This document shows, in pieces, positions 34,447 to 46,525 of a DNA stretch of 64,000 nucleotides. The notes beneath the pieces are model-generated. The model was not told the DNA's origin, made no database searches, and saw only the letters and a list, made by a program, of their open reading frames with translations. The stretch spans positions 97,793,022 to 97,857,021 of the forward strand of contig NC_089492.1 of assembly GCF_036850765.1 (NCBI RefSeq), given 5' to 3'. This DNA is from Saccopteryx bilineata. Taxonomy: Eukaryota; Chordata; Mammalia; Chiroptera; Emballonuridae. Each line of letters begins with the position of its first letter. Position 1 is the stretch's first letter. The position numbers and the translations under genes were made by a program.

Positions 34447-34870
34447 CAGTAATAATGGCCCTGGCCGGTTGGCTCAGTGGTAGAGCGTCGGCCTGGTGTG
34501 CAGAAGTCCCAGGTTTGATTCCCAGCCAGGGCACACAGGAGAAGCACCCATCTGCTTCTCCACCCCCCCCCCTCCTTCCTCTCTGTCTCTCTCTTCCCCT
34601 CCCGCAGCAGAGGCTCCATTGGAGCAAAGATGGACGGGGCACTGGGGATGGCTCTGTGGCCTCTGCCTCAGGCACTAGAGTGGCTCTGGTCGCAACAGAG
34701 CAAGGCCCCAGAGGGGCAGAGCATCGCCCCCTGGTGGGCATGTCGGGCGGATCCTGGTCGGGCGCATGCGGGAGTCTGTCTGACTGTCTCTCCCTGTTTC
34801 CAGCTTCAAGAAAAAAATACAAAAAAAAAAAAACCAACAAAAAAAACCCCCCAAAAAACCCAGTAATAAT
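34447..34870 (+). mobile_element. Rhin-1-like SINE, long type, sense
   Basis: Complete copy with head GGCCCTGGCCGGTTGGCTCA, both Pol III boxes and an A-rich tail with C blocks. TSD CAGTAATAAT (34447-34456 and 34861-34870). The single CTCF-core-like module lies at 34722-34737 (minus-strand reading). It belongs to the CAGAGCAAGGCCCCAGAGGGG subfamily. The 261-codon minus-strand frame across it is a SINE artefact. Confidence 0.93.
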
Positions 34871-36279
34871 AATCACTGAGAATATGGCAAAGTTATCTGA
34901 ATAGACTGCAATGTAATTCATGTTTTCTTTCCTTTGAATGCTAAACTTCCAACTTACGTTTTCAGACCCAGAATATTTCTTTTGATACCTTTTATTCACT
35001 TGTGTTCTCTGGGGTTCATTCTATTTCTAAAAATATTCTCATATAAAGCAAGAGGTTCTGTTTTTCCTACCAGGCTGAGAACATTCTGAAACCACGTTAC
35101 TGGAAAATAGTAATCTAAACAGATTTTAAGATGCAGCATTAAATATCTGCATTTCCCTCCCTTTTATAAAAGAACAAGGAGTAACAGAACAACTTGTGGG
35201 AGATTAATAATAGAATGGTAGCTGAACTAGTTTAGACTTGTTCAACTGTGGCTGTGCTTTCAAGTTAATGATGAAAGGGCAGCAGCAACGTTAAGCAGTA
35301 ATGACCTTCCCCCTCACTGTTTTCCAAAACTGTACTCATTAAATCACTGCCTTCCTATGCTCCTTTAATATTCATTAATGTAGTTAGGGGCAACGTAAAA
35401 GTACTTCCATATTGTATAGGAACGAAGAATCTGAGCTAGCTATAATTATAGTTCATACTTGAACAAAAGGGCGAAGCTTAATTTTCCTAATGTTTTCATG
35501 CATGGAAAAAGCAATTGGGTTTTCTTCTTTTTTTGTAATTGCATTGACTGGTCCTAACGAGATTAACTTTTCCAAATTATAAACAAGCCAGGCTAGTTTA
35601 GTGTTAAAACAGTCTTTAGACATCTAGCTGCTCTTTTACTTTCTACAGTTCTACTGGCAGTGACAAGAACCTTCCCAACTCACATTTATTTTTTGCTTTC
35701 ACTCCCTCAAGGGCTAGACCGACTCTGTGTTCATTGACCTTAAATCTTGATTAAGTTTTGGCTGGAAACTAATAAAGCTGAAAACTGGAAAATGGAATAG
35801 TCCATTATTGATGTAATCTTGCCTTAAGAAGCTGTAGGGGGAAGCAATAATAAATGTTCTTTTATTAAAGATCGTGCTCAGCTAATGGGTCTGACTTTGT
35901 CAAATGACTAATAGAATACAGGGAACTTGAGCACAGAGTGTTCACAGAGTGAACAAGAGTGCTGAAAAGATGGAGAGGGTGAGGTCTCAAACGATTTTTC
36001 TTGTTAAGCCCCATAAACTCATCTTATTGAATGATCCATAGCTACTCTAAGCTTGGCATCAACATCTAGTTTGTGTCATGTCTAATGTGTGACAATGCTG
36101 AATCTTGACCATTTTATCTTATAACCTCAAATAGAAAGGATATTCTGGTAGGAGTGATAAAATTACTTCTTTTTCATAGACATCAGTCATTGTATCAGAC
36201 ATTTTTGAGGAACTCTACTAACTAGTAATATTTATTTTCTTGCGGTTTGTGCTCATCTTATATTGACTTTGCCATCTTG
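34871..36279. other. Repeat-free stretch, no gene seen
   Basis: No transposon recognised over 1.4 kb in a region otherwise dense with them. About 35300-35900 has TAATTA/CATTAAT-type homeodomain-like words, and no long frame. A candidate conserved non-coding segment, by inference only. Confidence 0.45.
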
Positions 36280-36650
36280 TTCTGTAGAATGCTGAAAGAA
36301 ACTGGCTTAAATCTTCCACTATAACTTACAATGAGTTAATTATTTCTTACTTGAATCTGTCATGTTTTGCTTTCTACATTTTATAACTATTGCATGGGGT
36401 ATATACAAATATCACATAGTTATACCTTCCTGGTGAATATTTATCATTTGGAATTCCTCTTCTGACCTCTAGTATCCTTTCTGCATTAAAGCATAGTTCA
36501 TCTGATGTTAGCATGGCTACACAATCATTCTTTGGATACAGTTTGTAAAGTGTTTATTTTTCCTTCAACTGACTTCTATTAGTTTTATATAAGTAAAACT
36601 AATATATGCCTTTTGTAAGCAACTCATAATTAAATTTATTAAACTTTAAG
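36280..36650 (-). mobile_element. Old L1 ORF2 fragment, antisense
   Basis: Plus-strand phrases such as CATCTGATGTTAGCATGGCT and CTTTTGTAAGCAACTCATAA match the reverse complement of the ORF2 endonuclease region. The equivalent stretch in the outer L1 is at about 12370-12520. Strongly diverged. Confidence 0.65.
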
Positions 36651-39600
36651 TGTAATCTCAAAATATTTATATTTTAAGTAAAGTATTTGTACAGTTACAT
36701 TCTATAGAATTACCAAAGTATTTGGGTTTCTATGTATCATCTTATTTTAAACTTTGTAGCCTCCTTCTGTTTCTTTACTTTCTTTCCTTGATTTGTCTCA
36801 GATGGTGTGAATATTTTTACCTTTGCATTATCCTTTTAGTGATTAATTTTTATTAGCACAATTTTATGTATGAAGAAACTGAGTCATAGGGGGGGTCATC
36901 CATAGGAAAACCTGTTCCATTTGAAAACCTGTTCAGTGCCTCCAGGGACAAGGCTTTTCTTTACTATGCTGCCGATTCAGAAACCAAACTAAGATTTTCA
37001 GTATTTTCATGATATCTGCACAGTAATATATCTACAGCGCTAGTATTGTTAACTGAATTTCTTCCCTTAATTTCTCTGTTAGTTTTTCATGCTGTGATTT
37101 GTAACCCCAGGCTCCCAATTCAGCATTCAGAGTGAGGCAAGGAAATATTAGTCTGAGGATAGGTTACACATCATCAACTCTCTGAATTCCATGTGATCTT
37201 TGCAGATTCACATTTTCAATCAACACATAAGGAAAGCCACAGCAGTGAATTAAACTCTCTCTCAGTGGTTCATCAAAATAAAAAGATGAAGTATCATTAA
37301 TTCCCAAAAATCTATATTTGGTTCTGTGAATACAACCAAGCAGATGAGGAATCAGAAAGTTGTTTTCATATATTTCTGAATTAAGATATTTTAAAGAAAA
37401 TTTCAAGAATTATCTCAATTTCTCAGTTTTATTCAATTTTCTCAATTAAGTTTCTTAGTTTGAATGTATTTGTGTCTAGTGATAAGAGGGGGACAGAGGC
37501 TAGCAAAGCAATACCAGGAAAAGGTCATGTAGACTCCTATTTGGTTGTCATAAATAATTGATAATAAAAATGCTTTAATTTCATGTGTATTTATTGTACA
37601 TTACTTCTGAATTTAAAACAGAATATCTCATTATAATGCAGTGTCATAGTAATTTGTGGCTGAATTGCCTCTCTAATATTTACAGTTTGTATTTCATTGG
37701 GTTCTTCTCTTTGGTTTGGCTAAGTATCCTTAACTTTTCAAATCATTATTATGAAGAACAATAAAATTTGCTTTAGAGAATTTAGTTTTCTGAAAACTGT
37801 AATCAGAATTCTGAGGAAACTCTTTAGAATCAAAGAATTAATATATTCACATATCACGTATTCACAGTAATATACATGAAGTCAAATATAGTTTAAACAA
37901 TCTAAAAAGTGTGTGTGTTTGCATGTGTGTGTATGTATGAGTGTATATCTGTTGTTTTACTCAACAGAGAGACTTTAAATAGAAGCAAATTTAATCTCAA
38001 GATGATTTTGATGGCTTTTTATTTGTATGTATTTGTTTTCTCTTTAAAATTTAAATGCTGTAGATAATATAGACCAAATAAAAGTATTTAAAGAAAAGCC
38101 TTTCAAAGCAAACTGCAATTCAAATATGCTTTTTGTGGAAAACATTCACAACATGACAAAACTCTTCAGCATCTTTGAATTCCCTCCTCAGAGTTATATA
38201 TATTATAAACTCAGATTGGTTTGGATTTTTGACTGAACAAGTACCAACATTATTCCATTGGTCACAATGATATCGGAAGACATTTTCCTGGTAGAGCTGA
38301 CTTTCTGGTTCTTATTTTTAAATCTGGGAGTAATTACAATACTATTAAAAGAGCTCTTAGGAAGATGAAAGCAGGAGAAGGGACATGGCGGTGTCTACAA
38401 ATATGTAATAAAAATCTCTAACTTCAAATCTTATATATCAAAGCAAGAAATAATTTATTATTTAAGGTATTTCAACTCCTTAAAACATTTTTCCTTAAAA
38501 CATTTTGGTTTTTCTACAAATTAATTTACTATGCATAAAAGAACATTAACTTCAACACTTGTGTTCACATACTATTGTACTTTTGACCAAATATTATATT
38601 ACGCATATTGATTGCTCATTAGTTTTGTCAAATTTCTTACGGTCATTTGTTTTTTTTTCTGAAGCAAAGCCTTCTTCAAATCAGAAATATGGTTCACTAC
38701 AGAGAACATTACAAAGCTGAGAAGTAGAGGTTTGTCTTTCTATTTTTGATATCAACAGTAATGCCTAGAAGACCATTTATAAACTAGTAGTCAATCTATG
38801 ATGTGATTCAAAAACTTGTGAATACTTTGAGCTATACCAACTGCCTTAAACTTGAGTTGATGCAAAGGAAGTATGTTTTCCTTTGAAAGTGTTTATAATC
38901 TTAGGAGCCTTACTTAAAACCAATAAACAAGAGCTAAATGTTAAGTGTTGATTATAATAAACATTAAAGGCATTCCCAAAGGGAAGATGTGAATGTGATT
39001 TGGAGGATCTAGATAGGGTCCATGAAGGATATAGACTTTGATTTCAATAGAAAATAAAGAATATATTCCAAAATAAGTTAGATGGAATTTCTTTTGGGGG
39101 AGTAGGGTTGAGCTCGAAAATAGATATGTCACCTGTTAACAACAAAAGTGGATGTGTAAAGTTTCAAATGATCTTGTGTAGCCAGCAGTGAAAGGGCACA
39201 GAGCTGTGGAATGTTAACAAGTTCAGAAAGGATATAGAATCATTGGGTTATTCTAAGATCTTGAAGAACTGGGTCATCTAAAGAAACTAATGTGTCCTGG
39301 GACCGCTGTTCTGGAAATGGTCAGCAGGATACTGGTGGAGACAATGAAATTTTGTCAGCAATAACAGTCCTACAACCACCATATGATTCAGTACTAAAGC
39401 CCTGGGCCAGGATAAAAGAGTAAGCAAGAAACAAATAATGATAACATTTTAGTGGAATAAATAAAAACACAATATACATAGCCAACATGAGAAACAGGGA
39501 CGAGAAAGGTGATGTCAAGGTTGTAGGCTGGAATATTGATGAAATGGCTATTATCACAAAACAAAAATCATTTACTAGAAAGACAGAGGTTTCTGGGAGG

Positions 39601-40229
39601 CAAACAGTTTTCATTTTAGCCTCTTTTTATCTTAGTTTAAATCAAGTGGATTATTTTTATTATGTGTATACTTCATTTCCAAATACTATGTCACAATCAG
39701 AAAAATGAAGAGTAGAGAGTGGTCCAGATCAGAAATCCAAGTTGATTTTTTAAGTACTTCAATATGTTCCATATTCAACAGTTTTAGTATGTAATTTGCT
39801 GTTCCACAAAAAAAACTTTAAGGTAAAGAACAACCAAATTACCATATTTAAGAAGTGACTTGTATGCATAATCAAATTAATTATATGTATTTTCAAAGTA
39901 TGATTTCTAGATCAACTAATAATGGCCAGATAAGAAAAATTTGGTGAGCCCCTTGCAAGGCTAAACCAAACAAAAACAAATGACAATTTATGAATACTGA
40001 GCTATTAACAAAGAAACAAAAACAAAGTTAGAATGACCAATGTTCTACCCTTGTTCCAAACAGCTCAGGGCTTAAAATCAATTCCGGTGAGGTCAGGGCT
40101 TGCAGGAAGGAAAAAGAAAACAAAATTGCTGGATGTAAATTTGATCTTGCTTTAAAAAAACAAATACCTTAAAATTGATGTTAATATTGATATTATAGAA
40201 AAATACTAGTATTGGTAGGATAAAGAATG
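36651..40229. other. Long stretch without recognised features
   Basis: About 3.6 kb of AT-rich unique sequence. A (GT)-rich patch lies at about 37908-37945, and a MIR-like fragment is possible at about 36860-36890. No open frame exceeds 100 codons and none shows domain motifs. Confidence 0.5.
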
Positions 40230-40388
40230 TTATATTTTTTTAATGATGTTCTTTAGGTTTAGACAACTTTCCTGAGCCATTATTTTAGGAGAAATTTTAT
40301 GCTGAAAAATTATTTTTGTTTTTCTTTGTTTGAAAATATCTTGATTTCTGCCCTGACCAGTTAGCTCGGTTCATTAGAGCATCATTCT

Positions 40389-40478
40389 GAAACACCAAGG
40401 TAGGCCTGACCTGTGGTGGCGCAGTAGATAAAGCGTCGACCTGGAATACTGAGGTTGCTGGTTTGAAACATCAAGGTT
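40389..40478 (+). mobile_element. 66-bp SINE head inserted in another SINE
   Basis: A fragment with the head GCCTGACCTGTGGTGGCGC and little else (about 40401-40466) is flanked by GAAACACCAAGG (40389-40400) and GAAACATCAAGG (40467-40478). It lacks any A tail. It is either a 3'-truncated insertion or a template-switch chimera of two SINE families. Confidence 0.6.
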
Positions 40479-40572
40479 GCTGGTTTATTCCTGGTCAGAG
40501 CACATATGGAAAGTGACCAATGAATGCACAACTAAGTGAAACAACAAATAAATGCTTCTCTCTTTCTCTTCT

Positions 40573-40665
40573 TCCTCCTCCTCCTCCTCCTCCTCCTCCT
40601 CCTCCTCCTCCTCCTCCTCCTCTTCTTCTTCTTCTTCTTTTTCTTCTTCTTCTTCTTCTTTCTCT
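40573..40665. repeat. (CTC)n-(CTT)n microsatellite
   Basis: About 16 CTC units followed by about 12 CTT units; it arose in the pyrimidine-rich 3' region of the outer SINE. Confidence 0.95.
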
Positions 40666-40668
40666 AAA

Positions 40669-41103
40669 AATAAATCAATAAAAGCCCTGGCCGGTTGGCT
40701 CAGCGGTAGAGCGTCGGCCTAGCGTGCGGAGGACCCCGGGTTCGATTCCTGGCCAGGGCACACAGGAGAAGCGCCCATTTGCTTCTCCACCCCTCCGCCG
40801 CGCTTTCCTCTCTGTCTCTCTCTTCCCCTCCCGCAGCCGAGGCTCCATTGGAGCAGGGATGGCCCGGGCGCTGGGGATGGCTCTGTGGCCTCTGCCCCAG
40901 GCGCTGGAGTGGCTCTGGTCGCAACATGGCGACGCCCAGGATGGGCAGAGCATCGCCCCCTGGTGGGCAGAGTGTCGCCCCCGGTGGGCGTGCCGGGTGG
41001 ATCCCGGTCGGGCGCATGCGGGAGTCTGTCTGACTGTCTCTCCCTGTTTCCAGCTTCAGAAAAATGAAAAAAAAAAAAAAGAAAAAAAATAATAAATCAA
41101 TAA
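40669..41103 (+). mobile_element. Rhin-1-like SINE, long type, youngest layer of nest
   Basis: Very well preserved, CpG-rich copy starting GCCCTGGCCGGTTGGCTCAG at 40684. Pol III A box GGTTGGCTCAGCGGTAGAGC region and B box GGTTCGATTCCTGGCC are intact. TSD AATAAATCAATAA (40669-40681 and 41091-41103), inserted in the A-rich tail of the outer SINE. A CTCF-core-like motif lies at 40951-40966, with a second mutated unit right after. An NRF1-like GGGCGCATGCGG lies at about 41010. Confidence 0.94.
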
Positions 41104-43368
41104 CAAATATCTTAATTTCTTCTTCATGCCTTATGGGTCTTTTTTCTGGATATAGAATTTTGATACTACAGTTCTCTTTTAACAGTTGAAATGTGATGAT
41201 ACTTTCTTCTGGTCTCCATACTTTAATACAAAACTTTTGCTTATATTCAGATTGTTTTTCCCTACAAGTAAGATGTGATTTCTCACTCACTATTTTCTTT
41301 ATTACTGGTTTTCATAAGTTTGACTATGATATATTTTGGTATATAGCTATATCTATCTATATATTTCACTTTATTCTGTTTGGAGTTTTCTCAGCTCCTT
41401 AAACCTGTGGGGCTAAACGTTTTTTGAAGTTGGAGAAATTTTCAGTTATTATTTTTGTGCATACTGTTTCATCCCACCACTCTATTCCTCTCCTTCTGGT
41501 AACACAAATGCTAGAGCTTTTGTTATGGTTTTATGGGTCCCTGTGTTCTGTATTAAACTTCACTGATTGTTTTCTCTGTCCCTCCATTCTGAGGTTGAGC
41601 ACAGCCATTGGGGATTGCTCTTTTTTGTTGTTATTGTATTTTTACATCTAAAATTTATAAACGCTTCTTTCTGTACTTTTTCTTTTCTGAAAATTTCTAT
41701 TTTTCTGTTAAGACTCTATATTTTTTCATTGGTTTCAAGTGTGTTCATAATTTTTCACTGAACTAATTTCATAATGGTTGTTTTAAAATTCATTTCAAGT
41801 AATTTTAACATCTGGATGATTTTTTTGAATGCCTTTTTCTCATTCAAGTTTAGATTTTTCTGGGTTTTAGTATGAAGAAGTAATTTTTCAAATAAAACCT
41901 AAACATTCTGGATGTTACATTCTGAACTGTGGATCTCAGTTAAATGTTTTGTTTTGGTATCCTTCTTCTGACACTAATCTGGTAAGGGAAGTGAGATGTC
42001 TTCTCATTTCTGCCAGATGGAGAAAGGAGTGAGAATACATGTTCTCCTATTTGAACCCCATTGAATCTTGGGACCTACACCCAGATAGCCTATACTTACA
42101 TTCTGAGGAGGTTGCTTAATTATAGCTGAGTGGTCATGAAGGTTCTGAACCTCCACTAGACCCCCTCTTTTACCACTCCAGGAGAAAGGGGGCAGGATGC
42201 CTCATTATAACAATGTGGAGTGGAAGTCCAGGCTCCCTACGTTTTTCATTGACACCATGGAAAAGAGACTTTGTCTACCACCTGGTAGAGGATGAATGCC
42301 CCAGTATCTACTCAACCTTTTATCACACCACCCGAGTGTTGGAGCACCTCAGCAAAACCTGACAAGGGTAGAAGTCCAGGCTCTCCATTCCTCCATTTTC
42401 CTGTTGGGGCCACAGGTTTTCTCTGGTGTTTAGCTAGAGTGGAGCAGTTATTCTCTATCTTATTAGACTGTCGCCTACCTGATCTTTTAGTTAGAGAGAA
42501 CAGGATTTTGTTGGAGCTTTGTTTTTTCTGCACCCATTGATATTGCTAGGTTGCTGGCTTCTTTAACATTCAACACAGGATCAACAGCAAAGAGAAAATG
42601 CAGAGAACCTACTAAATATCATCTCTTAGTTCCCAAGGTCTCTAGACAGTATGTCTCTTCTCTGCACCGTCAGACTTATGTTTGTTAAATATATACAGCT
42701 CAAGATTTTAATCTGTACTTATCAGGAACAATGGGGAAAAGTACCAGCAATATTTGTTTACTATACTTGGACCCCATGTATTAAGAGGTTTTCCAAGCTG
42801 CCTGGTAAGAACTGAAATTTTTCTCATCCCTGTGCAGGCTTTAGATGTTGTTTTACCTACTGCTGTTTAGCATTTCTCAGCCTCAAAAACATCTGCTAAT
42901 TGGAGCTCAGCTGAAGACCAAAGGGTCTCTGCAGATCTCTAGAATCTCTCTTGGTGCACAGCAGTCTTACCATCATACAGCTCCCTCTGTAGTGCTCCCT
43001 CCTGTGGCATGGAGCTACTTTGACTCACTTTCACTTTCAATTCTGATGTCTCCCTCTTCTGTGGCCAAGAATCTCTCATAAAAGAGAAAATGGGAAACCA
43101 AAGGGTTCACCAAGTTTATTTCCCATCTCTCAGGGGTCACTGTCCAGAACTGAATACTGTCCAGTGTCTGAAAATAATGGTTTCTTCTCGTTTTCCTTTC
43201 AAGGTAGGAACAAATAGGTCCCAGTTATTCCATAATGGCCAGAGTGTAATTTAAGTTCTTTGCTTTTTAACTTGTCCTTTTCAATCTTATCTTCTGTATT
43301 GCCTAAAACATGATACATTTACTACACAATCTTACTATGTAAACTTCCTGAAAATATACACATTCAGT

Positions 43369-43592
43369 GAAAAACATGAATTATTTTTCTTATTTTTTTC
43401 TATTTATTCATTTTTAGAGAGAGGGGAGAAAGAGAGAAAGGGAGAGAGAATGAAGGAGGGGAGGAGCAGGAAGCATCAACTCCCATATGTGCCTTGACCA
43501 GGCAACCAAGGGGTTTCCAACTGGTGACCTCAGCATTCCAGGTCGACACTTTATCCACTGCGCCACCACAAGTCAGGTGGAAAACATTAATT
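43369..43592 (-). mobile_element. Short tRNA SINE (GACCTGTGGTGG type), antisense
   Basis: The minus-strand head has the CACTTGTGGTGGCGCAGTGG-like start (CpG-decayed), box B and the AGGCACATATGGGAGTTGAT body end. Imperfect TSD GAAAAACATGAATT (43369-43382) and GGAAAACATTAATT (43579-43592). Confidence 0.85.
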
Positions 43593-44751
43593 CTGAAACG
43601 ATATGACATGTATTACATTTACCAGGGTAAACTGAGATCCTTATATTATTTTACAACATTTCAGGTAAACAAAAATTTAAAGGACAACAGAACATCAATG
43701 TAGAAAACATAAAAGATAATTAAGGTGATCTAATGTCATCTAGAAAGGAATTGATATCTTTCTATTTTGGAGCCCTTCAAAGACATTCTACTTGCAACCT
43801 AGATCCTGTGATATTGCTAAGATAGCAGACTTCATTTTATATTATTACTAAATTCATTTGACTTTATTACTAAATTATTAATTTATAGGAAAATATATCT
43901 GCTGCTGTGTGGTTGTATTAGAAAAGATATCAAATCGTTAAAACTTATGGAGGTCAATAAAAGCTTTCTCCCAAAGAAATATTCTCCCCAGTTATGAAAA
44001 AAATATTAGGGCCTGCCACTCTTATATTATTACTCACTTCATAGTCTATTAATATTCAAAACTGTTAATAGGCTACAAAATGCAAGATGTGGTTATATTT
44101 GCTCATTTGTTAAGTTTATGAAGTACTGAGTAGTTATCAACATATACTTGGATTTATAGATGCCATCTGCCCTAATAAAGTTACTCTACTACTGAAGTCA
44201 CATTTATGTCATTTCATGTTTATGATATTTAACATTATTTCATGTCACAGGTATTTAATGTGTACAAATGGAAATAATGGCTGTGATATTGCTTTGAAAA
44301 TTGGCATAAGAAAATGTCTTATTTTGATGAATTGCAATCCTTTTCAAATTTACTGTGGATATGCACATTTAAGAAGAGCCTATGGGGATTGCTAATGAGG
44401 AAAAGATGTCTCTTCCCTAAATAAATGTAATAATATTTAAATGAATTAGAATAACAATTTGGTACTACTAAATTGTTACACATGCTGACTCAAAGCTTAT
44501 TTGAGAAATTGGAATAGTAGGATCTATTAACTCATTGAATGCTTGACAGTTACCTTATTCAAACATCTAGAATGAATGATGAAATAAATGTAGTAAGAGG
44601 ATGTCTCCATTCTAGCAAGAAACAGGGTACAAAAGGCATGCTTTGCATAACTAATTTATGATTATACCTGTAATTATTGGAACTTGATTTTTTTTAGTTA
44701 CTGACCACAGTTATAATAATCATACCTGCTAAACCATTTATCCATTGTTGA
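43593..44751. other. No gene seen; AT-rich unique DNA
   Basis: Nothing recognised. Confidence 0.6.
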
Positions 44752-44960
44752 AATAATTTTCCAAGCCTGACCTGTGGTGGCGCAGTGGACAAAGCATCGA
44801 CCTGGAATGCCAAGGTCACTGGTTTGAATCCCTAGGCTTGCCAGGTAAAGAAACATACAGGAAGCAATTACTACAAGTTGATGCTTCTTCTCTCCTTTCT
44901 TTATTTCTCTTTCTCTCTCCCTCTCCCTCTCCTCTCTCTCTAAAAATCAATAATTTTTAA
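44752..44960 (+). mobile_element. Short tRNA SINE (GACCTGTGGTGG type), sense
   Basis: Head GCCTGACCTGTGGTGGCGCA at 44765, B-box-like GGTTTGAATCCC, then a CT-rich end. Approximate TSD AATAATTTTCCAA (44752-44764) and AATAATTTTTAA (44949-44960). Confidence 0.85.
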
Positions 44961-45173
44961 AAAGTAAAGATAATAAAAAGAGAAGGGAAATAAAAACTAA
45001 GAATAAACACCAAACTATTACCAATAGTTATAAAAAACAAAAGAAAGAAAGAATTTCCCGTTCACAAATCCCAGCAATTTTCAAAACAGAATTCTATTCT
45101 GTCAGAATACATTAAGGGTAAGAGCTGTTAGTAACAAGTTCTATCCTCAAACGCTGAGTTAAAGAAAAGTTCT

Positions 45174-45336
45174 GCCCTGGCTGGATAGCTCAATTGGTTA
45201 GACTAGAGCATCATCCCTAAGTATAGAGGTTACTGGTTCGATTTCCAGTCTGGGGGAACAGATTAATGTTCTTGTCTCTTTCTTCCTCCCTCTCTTGCCA
45301 GAATCAATAAATAAACATTTAAAAAAAAAAAAAAAA
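45174..45336 (+). mobile_element. tRNA SINE (TGGCTGGATAGCTC type), sense
   Basis: Head GCCCTGGCTGGATAGCTCAA with B box GGTTCGATTTCCAGTC, a short CT-rich body and an A16 tail. It is the same family as the outer SINE at 40350. No clear target duplication. Confidence 0.75.
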
Positions 45337-45439
45337 GGAAGAAAGCTCAAAGGTTTCCCTCCTCTAGCTTTCTGCTGAAAGCCTTTATTATGTTAAAAAC
45401 CATACTCTCCGAGTGGAATATATGTAGTTTTTTTTTAAC

Positions 45440-45545
45440 TTCAGTGAGGAAGAGAACAATTTTTGTGTGTTTTCTGTGAATATCTTGGGGGGGGGAATGC
45501 ACCCTCACCTAGATCACCCCCTGTTGAGAAATGCTGTGCTCAGTC
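45440..45545 (-). repeat. Possible MER5-type hAT fragment
   Basis: Minus-strand words AGCATTTCTCAACAGGGGGT followed by GCATTCCCCCCCCCAAGAT recall the terminal region of the MER5 hAT MITEs. Only one end is seen. Confidence 0.4.
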
Positions 45546-45639
45546 ATCCTAGAAAGACAGCAAACATAATCCATGATAGTATTCTTTCATCTTCATTTCA
45601 ATATAAGCAGTGTTTGTTAATTATGGTTCTGCCATAAAG

Positions 45640-46110
45640 TTTGTATTCATGGGTTCTTTAATGACCAGAACTTCTTCCCATCCAGGTATGCATGTCCTTT
45701 TCCAGTCCCACTGCTACGTCTCCCATCCAAAGATGAGGTCACTCATTTTTGACCAGCAGAATAATATGGCATAAGTTAATAGTGTGTGAGTTCCTGAGCA
45801 GAGGTCTTAAAAGGCTTTGTAGCTTCCTCTCTCACCTGCTTGAAACATGGCCCTAAAATTAACATACAAGGAACCAGTACCACCTAATACAGGATGAGAG
45901 GCTTATTGGAGGAATAATGAGCCCCAAATATGTAAGTGATGTTATCTTGGACATTCAAACCTTGCTGGCCTTCCAGCTGAATGCAGCTACATTAATCCAG
46001 ATGAATTTAGCAAGGAACCATGCTGTCAACTGACAGTCATAAGAAATACTGACTTGTCATTTGAGGATACTAATTTTTTGAGGACATTTGCTATAGAGAT
46101 AACTGACACA
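45640..46110 (+). mobile_element. Probable MLT1-like LTR relic
   Basis: Phrases GACCAGCAGAATAATATGGC, GAGCAGAGGTCTTAAAAGGC and CCTTCCAGCTGAATGCAGCT occur in the order expected of an ancient MaLR LTR. No internal coding sequence accompanies it. Confidence 0.5.
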
Positions 46111-46217
46111 GTGGCCACACTAGAATAACACTCATTAAATTGTGGTCCCTGATGTTCAGTTGGATGTCCAGTTTTGGAGGCAGAAAGAAAGTGGTGGGTC
46201 TGTCAAGTCCATTTTGA

Positions 46218-46525
46218 TAGTCTTTCTGTTTGTTTTTGTGTGTGACAGAGACAGAAAGAGACAGAGAGAGAAACAGATAGGGACAGACAGACAGGAAGGG
46301 AGAGAAATGAGAAGCATCAGTTCTTTGTTACAGCACCTTAGCTTTTCACTGACTGCTTTCTCATATGTGCCTTGACCGGGAGGCTACAGAAGAGCCAGTG
46401 ACCTCTTGCTCAAGCCAGCAACCTTGGGCTCAAGCTGGTGAGCCTTGCTCAAACCAGATGAGCCTGTGCTCAAGCCAGTGACCTCAGGGTTTCCAATCTG
46501 GTTCCTCCAAGTCCCAGTCCTATGC
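46218..46525 (-). mobile_element. tRNA-headed SINE, GACCAGGCGGTGG type, antisense, old
   Basis: Minus-strand body with repeated GGCTTGAGC-type phrases (seen as GCTCAAGCC four times on the plus strand) and a purine-rich GACAGAGACAG start on the plus strand. The head is badly decayed and no target duplication was found. Confidence 0.75.

Larger units (their letters stand above)
40335..41120 (+). mobile_element. Outer SINE of a three-layer nest (TTAGCTC type)
   Basis: The head GCCCTGACCAGTTAGCTCGG begins at 40350. The body resumes after the inner insertion, with GAATGCACAACTAAGTGAAA and a CT-rich microsatellite, then AAATAAATCAATAA. The TSD AATATCTTGATTTCT (40335-40349, and 41106-41120 with one change) spans both younger SINE insertions, so this is the oldest SINE of the nest. 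Confidence 0.8.
40230..43260 (-). mobile_element. Old antisense L1 (5' half), split by a SINE nest
   Basis: Plus-strand phrases TTTGAAAATATCTTGATTTC, TTCTGGATATAGAATTTTG, GACTATGATATATTTTGG and GAGAAATTTTCAGTTATTAT are the reverse complement of the ORF1/early L1 region of an older subfamily. They lie in two collinear pieces around the SINEs at 40335-41120. From about 41990 to 43260 a less AT-rich segment probably is the 5' UTR. Coding sequence is too decayed for an ORF call. The exact 5' boundary is uncertain. Confidence 0.55.

Noticed and set aside
34214..34999. 261-codon minus-strand open frame
   Set aside because: It runs through a complete SINE and its flanks; SINE GC-rich bodies lack stops on several frames, and similar peptides (LLQWSLGCGRGRERQRG) appear in every long SINE copy.
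39487..39708. Frames of 73-97 codons on both strands at 39321-39708
   Set aside because: No domain, no codon-use signal and no neighbouring exon signals; consistent with chance in AT-rich DNA.
40684..40760. tRNA gene-like sequence with A and B boxes and a 9-bp end pairing (GCCCTGGCC/GGCCAGGGC)
   Set aside because: It is the tRNA-derived head of a SINE, continuous with the SINE body and A tail and bounded by a TSD; the same applies to the other SINE heads.
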